Assembly: GCA_052033935.1 (NCBI GenBank)
Contig: JBPOJE010000105.1
Span: forward strand, 1 to 11,329
From: JAGVUD01 sp052033935
GTDB lineage: Bacteria > Armatimonadota > UBA5829 > DSUL01
DNA length: 11,329 bases
Reading direction: 5' to 3'
Of the stretch, positions 6,117 through 11,329 are shown in pieces. Numbering within the stretch: position 1 is the stretch's first letter; every line of letters begins with the position of its first letter. A program made the translations under genes and the position numbers. The notes under the pieces were generated by a model that saw only the letters and a program-made list of their open reading frames with translations, was not told the DNA's origin and did no database searches.

Positions 6117-6485
6117 GTGTATCTGGCGGTTCGTTGGGTTGTGCATGCGGTCATTCTCTGGCTGGTCGTTCTGCTCGGCAAGAAGCTGGGTTTCGGAATG
6201 CGTCTGGCGGGGTGGGGCTATGCGTTCCTGACGGTGTTCCTGCTCGCCCTGGTCAACGCCGCCGTGCGCCCTCTCACCCGTCTCCTGCTTCTCCCCCTCA
6301 ACTGCCTGACATTCGGGCTGCTTGGCTTCTTTGTCAACGCCGCCGTCATTGTTCTGCTGTCCAAAATCGAGGAGGACGGGTTCAACGCGGGCGGGTTCTG
6401 GGGGGCGCTGTATCTCTCGGTCATGCTCGCGATACTGGGCGGCATGGCAAACAGATGGCTCAGGCCCAGTAGCAGGAAGGACTGA
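6117..6485 (+). CDS. Small four-helix membrane protein of the phage-holin-like superfamily IV (PF04020 type)
   Basis: From GTG 6117 the product is 122 residues, almost all membrane. Hydrophobic spans are at about 7-20, 32-50, 62-81 and 93-110. The core is the family pattern ALVNAAVRPLTRLLLLPLN followed by CLTFGLLGFFVNA (44-75), with the typical N-A-x-x-R-P turn and P-L-N-x-L-T-F-G. A short acidic loop, SKIEEDGFNAGG, precedes the last helix. The family is called holin-like by similarity only, is widespread in chromosomes outside prophages, and has no settled function. No lysis or prophage genes are near. It sits 10 nt after ogt and 8 nt before rapZ, so it is co-transcribed and probably not phage-derived. 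Confidence 0.85.
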   Translation: MYLAVRWVVHAVILWLVVLLGKKLGFGMRLAGWGYAFLTVFLLALVNAAVRPLTRLLLLPLNCLTFGLLGFFVNAAVIVLLSKIEEDGFNAGGFWGALYLSVMLAILGGMANRWLRPSSRKD

Positions 6486-6493
6486 ATACGCGT

Positions 6494-7378
6494 TTGGCCA
6501 GAGAACTCGTCATCATAACGGGCATGTCGGGCGCGGGCAAAACGCTCGCGGCGCACGTCTTCGAGGATATGAACTACTACTGTGTGGACAACCTCCCGCC
6601 GGCGCTGATGCCCGACGTGGCCAGGCTGTCGCAGGAGGTGGGGCAGGACGTTCAGGGGCTGGCGTTCGTTGTGGATTCCCGCGCGGGCAAGCTGCTCGAT
6701 CGCCTCGTCGAAACCTTCGACACGCTCAAGAAGGAGCCGATTGAAGGGTTCAAGCGCCCGAAGATCCTCTATCTCGACGCGCACGATCACATTCTGCGGC
6801 AGCGGTTTCAGGAGACCCGCCGCCGGCATCCTCTTGTCAACGAGACCCGCGATGTGAAGGCGAGCATACCGCTGGAGCGCGAGATTCTGAGGCCGCTTCG
6901 TGAGAGGGCGGACCGGGTGGTGGACACCTCACGCCTCGAACCACGCGGGCTGCGCAAGGCCATCGAGAGCTACTTCTCCGACCGTCTCCCCGCCGAGGCG
7001 CTCATGATCACGGTCATCTCGTTCGGATTCAAGCATGGCATCCCGCTGGATGCAGACCTGGTGTTCGATGTGCGCTTCCTGGCGAACCCGCACTACGTGG
7101 ATCGTCTGCGGCCCTATGACGGCAACACCGCGCCCGTCCGCGACTATGTGTTGCGCGACCCGCTCACCGAGCCGCTCACAGATAAGCTGTTCGATCTCGT
7201 CGAGTTCAGCATCCCGCAGTACGCGAAGGAGGGCAAGGCCTACCTCACCATCGCTATCGGATGCACGGGCGGCAGACACCGCTCGGTCGTCATCTCGAAC
7301 GAACTTGCCTGGTTCCTCGAGAACCGGAACTACAATGTTATTGTGGAGCACAGGGACATTGGCAGCGGACCCGTCTGA
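6494..7378 (+). CDS. rapZ: RapZ/YvcJ family nucleotide-binding protein (RNase adapter)
   Basis: The product is 294 residues, the family length. The N-terminal P-loop domain has Walker A GMSGAGKT (10-17) followed by the diagnostic VFEDMNYYCVDNLPP. The C-terminal domain begins with VISFGFKHGIP and has DVRFLANPHYV, VRDYVL and GCTGGRHRSV (256-265), ending in EHRDI. In E. coli RapZ binds glucosamine-6-phosphate and presents the small RNA GlmZ to RNase E, controlling glmS. In Firmicutes the orthologue YvcJ is a GTP/ATP hydrolase linked to competence and yvcK. Which role applies here is unknown, since a GlmZ-type RNA is not expected outside enterobacteria. The start is TTG 6494, fixed by the conserved MARELVIITG beginning. 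A GGAAGG lies 13 nt upstream, a rather long spacer. It overlaps yvcK. Confidence 0.96.
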   Translation: MARELVIITGMSGAGKTLAAHVFEDMNYYCVDNLPPALMPDVARLSQEVGQDVQGLAFVVDSRAGKLLDRLVETFDTLKKEPIEGFKRPKILYLDAHDHILRQRFQETRRRHPLVNETRDVKASIPLEREILRPLRERADRVVDTSRLEPRGLRKAIESYFSDRLPAEALMITVISFGFKHGIPLDADLVFDVRFLANPHYVDRLRPYDGNTAPVRDYVLRDPLTEPLTDKLFDLVEFSIPQYAKEGKAYLTIAIGCTGGRHRSVVISNELAWFLENRNYNVIVEHRDIGSGPV

Positions 7379-8735
7379 AAATAACGAGCCCCGCGGATTC
7401 TGGACCTCTGCCAGAAGCTCGCTCAAGTGGCTCTACCCGGGGATGCGGGTCAAGAGATGGCTGCTGCTCGTGCCCGTCGGGTTGGCGTTCGTCATTCTGG
7501 GCGTTGGCATCCTCACCAATCTCCGCACGTTCGACTATATGGCGTATCTGGACGACCTGGCGCGGCAGGTGTTTCTGCGCTTCGGCATCATCCTGAGCCT
7601 GCCCAAGGTCTACGTTCCCGTCAGCCTGGCCTGCATGGCGTTCGGGCTGCTTCTGATCTTCATCGCCATCAAGCAGATCGTCGGCTCCATAACGCAGGCT
7701 GTCGGAACGGTCAACAAGGGCCGCCTTGCCGATGTCGTGTTCGAAAAGCGCTATCTGGCGCAGGGCTACCGGATTGTCACGATCGGAGGCGGAACGGGGC
7801 TTTCGACGCTGCTACGCGGCATCAAGAACTACACCAGCAACATCGTCGCCATAGTCACTGTCACCGACGACGGGGGCTCCAGCGGATCGCTGCACCGTCA
7901 GTTCGGGATGCTGCCGCCCGGCGATATCCGCAACTGCCTGGTTGCGCTGGCCGACTCCGAAACGCTTATGACCGAGCTGCTCCAGTACCGCTTCAATGGC
8001 GCCGTGGCCTCCGACCACTCGCTCGAAGGGCATTCCTTCGGCAACCTGCTGCTCGCCGCCATGACAAACGTCACCGGCGATTTCGAGCAGGCGATAAAAG
8101 AGACGAGCCGCGTTCTTGCCATCCGCGGGCTTGTGCTTCCGTCCACTGTCCAAAACGTCTCCCTGATGGCGGAGATGGACAACGGCGAGGTTGTGGAAGG
8201 TGAGACGTCCATCCTCGATTCGCCGCACGGCATCCGCAGCGTGTACCTTAATCCCGCCGACGTGCGGCCCATGGATGAGACGCTGGAAGCCATCCGCAAG
8301 GCGGACGCGATTCTGATCGGGCCGGGGAGCATCTACACGAGCATCGTGCCGAACTTGCTTGTCCATGGCGTTCCCGAAGCTCTCGCGGCGTCGAAGGCGC
8401 TGAAAGTCTATATCTGCAACGTGATGACCCAGCCGGGCGAGACCGACGGCTACACGGTCTGCGATCACATCCGCGCCATTGCCCGCCACACCGATCGCCG
8501 GCTGTTCGACTACGTGCTGATGAACGACGAGATACCCTCCGAGGAGCTGCTCGAGCGCTACAGAAAGGAGGGCTCCGACTGCGTGATGCCCGACCCCGAC
8601 GCCGTGCGCCGGATGGGATATCACCCGGTTGTCGCCGGGCTTGTCAGCCAGACTCAGGTTGTGCGGCACGACCCCGACAAGCTTGCGTCCGCGCTCACGC
8701 GTCTCGTTTTCGACAGGGGCGGTCTGCGCACGTGA
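7359..8735 (+). CDS. yvcK: YvcK family, membrane-anchored gluconeogenesis factor (UDP-GlcNAc-binding, CofD-like fold)
   Basis: This protein of about 458 residues has two parts. The N-terminal 135 residues contain the WLYPGMRVKRWLLL motif and two membrane helices (about 34-52 and 79-100). The cytoplasmic CofD-like domain begins with GGGTG (143-147), followed by VTDDGGSSG (168-176), PPGDIRNCLVAL, LEGHSFGNLLLA, a GPGSIYTSI loop and CNVMTQPGETDGY. YvcK proteins bind UDP-N-acetylglucosamine and are needed for growth on gluconeogenic carbon and for envelope integrity. The exact biochemical reaction is unresolved. TTG 7359 is chosen because the WLYPG motif must be included; it overlaps rapZ by 20 nt. 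The only ATG (7443) would cut into that motif and has no ribosome binding site. TTG 7341 is also possible. The usual third partner, whiA, does not follow; maf does. Confidence 0.94.
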   Translation: MAADPSENNEPRGFWTSARSSLKWLYPGMRVKRWLLLVPVGLAFVILGVGILTNLRTFDYMAYLDDLARQVFLRFGIILSLPKVYVPVSLACMAFGLLLIFIAIKQIVGSITQAVGTVNKGRLADVVFEKRYLAQGYRIVTIGGGTGLSTLLRGIKNYTSNIVAIVTVTDDGGSSGSLHRQFGMLPPGDIRNCLVALADSETLMTELLQYRFNGAVASDHSLEGHSFGNLLLAAMTNVTGDFEQAIKETSRVLAIRGLVLPSTVQNVSLMAEMDNGEVVEGETSILDSPHGIRSVYLNPADVRPMDETLEAIRKADAILIGPGSIYTSIVPNLLVHGVPEALAASKALKVYICNVMTQPGETDGYTVCDHIRAIARHTDRRLFDYVLMNDEIPSEELLERYRKEGSDCVMPDPDAVRRMGYHPVVAGLVSQTQVVRHDPDKLASALTRLVFDRGGLRT

Positions 8736-9340
8736 GCCCGCGCGTGATTCTCGCCTCCGCTTCGCCCCGCCGCCGCGAGCTGCTCGGCGTCATTGTGCCG
8801 GAGTTCGATGTCGAGCCCGCCGATGTGGACGAGAGTGCCTGCAACACCGATTCGTTCCGGTCAAGCGTGACATGGGCGGCCATGGCCAAGGCACTGCGGA
8901 TCGCCGAAGCCCATCCGGAAGATGTGGTCATTGGCGCCGACACGATCGTCACCGTCCTCGGGCAGACGCTCGGAAAGCCCGCCAGCCCGGCAGAGGCCGC
9001 CGGGATGCTCCGCTTGCTCTCCGGCCGTGAGCACACGGTAATGACCGGCCTCGCCATCGTTTCGCGGCTGCGAACCGAGAGCGTTATCGAAGAATCCCGC
9101 GTCCAGTTCGCGCCGCTGACCGAAGTGCAAATCCAGGCGTACGTCCGCACGGGAGAGCCGATGGACAAGGCCGGCGCCTACGGCATTCAGGGACGGGCAT
9201 CCGCGTTTATTGAGAGGGTGGAAGGCTGCTATTTCAACATTGTCGGGCTTCCCTTGTTCCGTCTGGCGTCTCTGCTGCCCCTGCACGGCGTGACGCCGTG
9301 GAAGTTGTGGGAGAACCCGACGGGAGGGTCCCGTAAGTGA
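8732..9340 (+). CDS. maf: Maf family nucleoside triphosphate pyrophosphatase (dTTP/UTP type)
   Basis: The product is 202 residues. Maf proteins hydrolyse non-canonical or surplus nucleotides to the monophosphate plus diphosphate, limiting misincorporation, and have been linked to septum control. Visible motifs are ILASASPRRREL (6-17, phosphate loop), VIGADTIV with catalytic D70, GKPASPAEA, the DKAGAYGIQG block, and an ending VEGCYFNIVGLPL. The DKAGAYGIQG block is typical of the YhdE subgroup that cleaves dTTP and UTP, unlike YceF, which has a different sequence there. A Cys replaces the usual Ser in SYxNVVGLPL. GTG 8732 overlaps the yvcK stop by four bases (GTGA), a coupled start. A weak AGGGG lies 12 nt upstream. 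Confidence 0.95.
   Translation: MSPRVILASASPRRRELLGVIVPEFDVEPADVDESACNTDSFRSSVTWAAMAKALRIAEAHPEDVVIGADTIVTVLGQTLGKPASPAEAAGMLRLLSGREHTVMTGLAIVSRLRTESVIEESRVQFAPLTEVQIQAYVRTGEPMDKAGAYGIQGRASAFIERVEGCYFNIVGLPLFRLASLLPLHGVTPWKLWENPTGGSRK
9322..9328 (+). promoter_or_regulatory. Ribosome binding site for the FGGY kinase
   Basis: GGGAGGG within the end of maf lies 8 nt before the GTG at 9337. This fixes a GTG start that shares the four bases GTGA with the maf stop. Confidence 0.65.
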
Positions 9341-10872
9341 GCTACATTCTCGCGCATGACTTGGGCATCACCGGCGTCAAGGCGGCTCTGTTTGACGAAG
9401 CCGGGGCGCTTGCCGCTTCCGCCGGGCGCCACTACCCGACGCTCGACAGCGGCGCCGGGGGGTACGAGCAGAATCCCGCCGACTGGATTGCGGCAGTCGC
9501 CGAATCGTCGCGGGAGGCTCTGGAAAGAGCCAGCGCTTCACCGTGGGATGTCGCCGCCATCTCCGTGAGCGGGCACATGATGGGCGTCGTCGCCCTCGAC
9601 ACGGACAACCTGCCGGTGCGTCCCGCCATCCTGCACAGTGACATCCGCTCGCGCGCGCAGGTTCGCGCCATCCGCGAGCGCATCGCCCCCGCCCGTGTTC
9701 ATCAGATATCGGGCAACCCGCTCGATGTCCACTATCCGTGGGCCAAAATTGCCTGGCTTCGCGACACCGAGCCCGAGAACTACGCCGCCGCAAGCCTGTT
9801 CGCGCAGAGCAAGGACTACATCACGGCGTGGATGACCGGCAGCCGTCCCGTCACCGACTGGTCCGATGCATCGCTCTACGGGTGCTTCGACTTCCACCGC
9901 ATGGGGTGGAACTCCGAACTCTGCGAAGCCGCCGGCATTGACGCCAAGAAGCTCCCGGACATTGTCGAAGCCGGGACGCTGGCTGGTGCCCTGGCCCCCG
10001 CGCCCGCGCGCCTTCTCGGGCTGAGGGACGGCATACCTGTTTACGTCGGCTTTGGCGACGGCGCATCGGCGGCGCTCGGCTGCGGCTGCTGGGAGCCGGG
10101 GCAGGTGTACAACTACGTGGGCAGCACGTCTTGGGTGTCCGTCGCGACGGCCCGCCCGGTCATTGACGAGGAAGGCCGGGTATTTACGCTTGCGCTCACG
10201 CGGGACCGGTTCGCGCTTCTGGGCACGGTGCAGTGTGCCGGGGCCGCCTGGGACTGGGCGGTGACACGGCTCTGCGAATCGCACTTCGATGAAGCCGAGG
10301 CTCTGGCGGCGTCCTCGCCTCCCGGTGCCAACGGCCTGCTGTTTCTGCCGTATCTCAGCGGCGAGCGCGCCCCCATCTGGAACGACCGCGCTCGGGGAGT
10401 CTGGTTCGGCCTCTCCACGGCGCACGGCCCGGCCGACCTGCTGCGGTCGGTGCTCGAAGGGGTGGGGTTCGCTCTCGGATCCGTGCTGGAGGAGATTCGC
10501 CGGTGCACCGGCGTTGACCCTGCGTCCATCCGCCTCATCGGTGGCGCTGTCCGCGGCAGGTTGCTGCGCGACATTATCGCCGCCTGCTTCGGCTGTCCGG
10601 TCCATTGCCTGGCCGAGACCGGAGAGGCCACCGGGTACGGAGCGTTCGTTGCCGCCGCCGTGGGGTCGGGACTCGTCTCCGGGTTTGACGGCGCCCCCGG
10701 GTTCCTGCCCCCTCACTCAGTTCACCGTCCCGATGCCCGCACCGCCGCCGATTACGAGGCGGCCCGCGCGCTTTTCGACGAGCTGTACAGCCGTCTGGCA
10801 GGGGCGTTCGACGATCTCGCGCGGCTCAGGGAACGGCTGGGCGCCGAAGGAGACAGCCGTGCCGCTCTTTGA
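9337..10872 (+). CDS. FGGY-family carbohydrate kinase (xylulokinase-like)
   Basis: The product is 511 residues. FGGY kinases phosphorylate sugars or polyols with ATP. The N-terminus AHDLGITGVKAALFD is the first phosphate loop, but the usual D-x-G-T has Ile in place of Thr, followed by Thr. SVSGHMMG replaces the common SGQMxG substrate-site motif. GFGDGASAALG supplies the expected catalytic base D241. YNYVGSTSWVS and LFLPYLSGERAPIW, then ARGVWFGLS and VLEGVGFAL, are the standard C-terminal actin-fold elements, and LIGGAVRGRLLRDI the adenine-side loop. It belongs with the xylulokinase-like branch that starts with AHDLGTTG. The sugar cannot be inferred: no isomerase, transporter or regulator for a sugar is in the window. 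It overlaps maf by 4 nt and the next gene by 14 nt, so it is firmly inside the operon. Confidence 0.9.
   Translation: MSYILAHDLGITGVKAALFDEAGALAASAGRHYPTLDSGAGGYEQNPADWIAAVAESSREALERASASPWDVAAISVSGHMMGVVALDTDNLPVRPAILHSDIRSRAQVRAIRERIAPARVHQISGNPLDVHYPWAKIAWLRDTEPENYAAASLFAQSKDYITAWMTGSRPVTDWSDASLYGCFDFHRMGWNSELCEAAGIDAKKLPDIVEAGTLAGALAPAPARLLGLRDGIPVYVGFGDGASAALGCGCWEPGQVYNYVGSTSWVSVATARPVIDEEGRVFTLALTRDRFALLGTVQCAGAAWDWAVTRLCESHFDEAEALAASSPPGANGLLFLPYLSGERAPIWNDRARGVWFGLSTAHGPADLLRSVLEGVGFALGSVLEEIRRCTGVDPASIRLIGGAVRGRLLRDIIAACFGCPVHCLAETGEATGYGAFVAAAVGSGLVSGFDGAPGFLPPHSVHRPDARTAADYEAARALFDELYSRLAGAFDDLARLRERLGAEGDSRAAL
10849..10852 (+). promoter_or_regulatory. Ribosome binding site for the zinc ribbon protein
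   Basis: GGAG, within AAGGAGA, lies 6 nt before the GTG at 10859. It fixes this start inside the end of the kinase gene, with a 14-nt overlap. Confidence 0.7.
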
Positions 10873-11203
10873 GTATCGCTGCAAGAACTGCCAGCGCCGC
10901 TTCACCGCGCTCGTCGGCGTCGTCGCCGATGCGAAACCACCTGCCTGTCCTTCCTGCAAGTCCACGGACCTCACGAAGCTCATGAGCCGCGTCAGCACGC
11001 TCAGGAGTGAGGATGACCTGCTCGACGACCTCGCCGATGTGGACAGGGTGGGCGACCTCGAAGACCCGAAGCGCCTCAGAAAGTGGGTGCGCGAAATGGG
11101 CAAAACGATGGATGAAGATATGGGCGACGAGCTCGAAGAGATGCTCGAGGAAGAATCCGCCGCCGGCGAGGGCAGCCTGCCCGCGGACGATGCGATCTAC
11201 TAG
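10859..11203 (+). CDS. FmdB-family zinc ribbon protein with acidic C-terminus
   Basis: From GTG 10859 the product is 114 residues. It begins with the FmdB hallmark (M)PLFEYRC and has two Cys pairs, C8-x2-C11 and C30-x2-C33, forming a zinc ribbon. The rest is strongly charged: an acidic linker with DDLLDDLADVD, then DPKRLRKWVREMG and a D/E-rich helix ending in EEMLEEE. This DP-x-x-L-x-x-W-x-R-x-M-G extension occurs in many members of the family. FmdB proteins are named from a gene next to formamidase in a methylotroph and are assumed to be regulatory; their mechanism is unknown. It is the last gene of the operon. Its TAG stop coincides with the first of two CTAG tetramers at the edge of the adjoining insertion sequence, so the last residues or the stop itself may have been altered by the insertion. 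Confidence 0.85.
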   Translation: MPLFEYRCKNCQRRFTALVGVVADAKPPACPSCKSTDLTKLMSRVSTLRSEDDLLDDLADVDRVGDLEDPKRLRKWVREMGKTMDEDMGDELEEMLEEESAAGEGSLPADDAIY

Positions 11204-11207
11204 CTAG
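11200..11207. repeat. Doubled CTAG at the operon/IS boundary (putative IS630 target junction)
   Basis: CTAGCTAG spans 11200-11207. IS630-family elements insert at TA, preferentially inside CTAG, and duplicate the TA. The fmdB-like stop (11201-11203) and the minus-strand transposase stop (11206-11204) both lie in this octamer. The insertion point is therefore likely TA 11201-11202 or TA 11205-11206. The other end of the element is outside the window, so the duplication cannot be confirmed. Confidence 0.45.
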
Positions 11208-11329
11208 TGTACTGCACGTGACGGTTCTTTACAGATAGCGTGCCCTGCGCGGGCTACTTTGGCGAGTATGGTGGCGGCATCCTTCTTCCATAGGAAGACC
11301 TTGGGGTCTTCATTGTGAGCTTCGAGGAA
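11204..11329 (-). CDS. IS630-family transposase, C-terminal end only (continues beyond the window)
   Basis: The minus strand is open from the window edge to a TAG at 11206-11204, giving the last 41 residues. They read FLEAHNEDPKVFLWKKDAA, then TILAKVARAGHAI and a short basic tail. The E-x-H-N-E-D-P-K-x-F-x-W signature followed by a (T/A)xxIL-x-K(V/I)xR helix is the characteristic C-terminus of IS630/Tc1-mariner-type DDE transposases. The catalytic residues are in the missing part, so whether the gene is intact is unknown. It converges on the operon, and its stop lies within 3 nt of the neighbouring gene's stop, with no terminator visible between them. The terminal inverted repeat should overlap the stop codon region, but its partner is not in the window. 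Confidence 0.7.
   Translation of the reverse strand, partial: FLEAHNEDPKVFLWKKDAATILAKVARAGHAICKEPSRAVH
11204..11329. mobile_element. Right-hand insertion sequence of IS630 type, one end only
   Basis: The mobile element is inferred from the transposase C-terminus and the CTAG junction. The inner boundary is placed at 11204 with an uncertainty of a few bases. The sequence inward from it is CTAGTGTACTGCACGTGACG, the expected position of a terminal inverted repeat. I found no second copy of this sequence in the window. Confidence 0.55.

Noticed and set aside
6117..6485. A prophage lysis holin
   Set aside because: There are no phage genes nearby and the gene is packed inside a housekeeping operon. 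The family is holin-like by similarity only.
9538..10716. A 392-codon open frame on the minus strand opposite the FGGY kinase
   Set aside because: It is a low-complexity shadow of a well-supported kinase gene and has no family motifs.
1..11329. A CRISPR array
   Set aside because: No regularly spaced direct repeats were seen. The only repeated unit is the two-copy TGCAA palindrome with diverged stems.

Overview
The window comes from a high-GC bacterial chromosome. It holds three blocks: an accessory restriction module on the left, a repeat- and hairpin-rich intergenic region, and a long housekeeping operon that ends where an insertion sequence begins. The operon pairs uvrC with rapZ and yvcK, as Gram-positive-type genomes do. 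Its YvcK has an N-terminal membrane anchor, and most genes use GTG or TTG starts. This would fit an Armatimonadota-, Chloroflexota- or Actinobacteriota-like lineage, but the sequence alone does not settle the phylum.

Left block (1-3268). An open frame with no visible start (1-252) looks like the tail of a transposase, tentatively. It is followed by a two-gene type IV restriction system. The first gene is a McrB-like AAA+ GTPase (364-1851) with a full motor motif set and an N-terminal domain I do not recognise. The second is a McrC-like PD-(D/E)XK nuclease subunit (about 1844-3268). In a hand-read sample of 30 codons near each N-terminus, the McrB gene ends 11 codons in A/T while uvrC ends 3, which suggests the pair was acquired by transfer.

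Middle block (3269-3708). I see no convincing large gene. Two adjacent palindromes with the same TGCAA loop and compensated stems (3297-3344) look like a REP-type repeat doublet. Several more hairpins follow. There is also a possible leftward promoter and a doubtful 58-codon leftward ORF.

Right block (3709-11203). Eight rightward genes are packed with overlaps or gaps of at most 10 nt, so they very likely form one operon: uvrC (excision repair nuclease), an O6-alkylguanine-DNA alkyltransferase, a small four-helix membrane protein, rapZ, yvcK, maf, an FGGY sugar kinase, and a FmdB-type zinc ribbon protein. The operon combines DNA repair, control of cell-envelope precursors and carbon flow, nucleotide-pool cleaning and carbohydrate phosphorylation. 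WhiA, the usual third partner of rapZ-yvcK, is absent. From 11204 to the right edge lies the C-terminal end of an IS630-family transposase on the minus strand. It abuts the last operon gene at a doubled CTAG, which matches the known target preference of that family.
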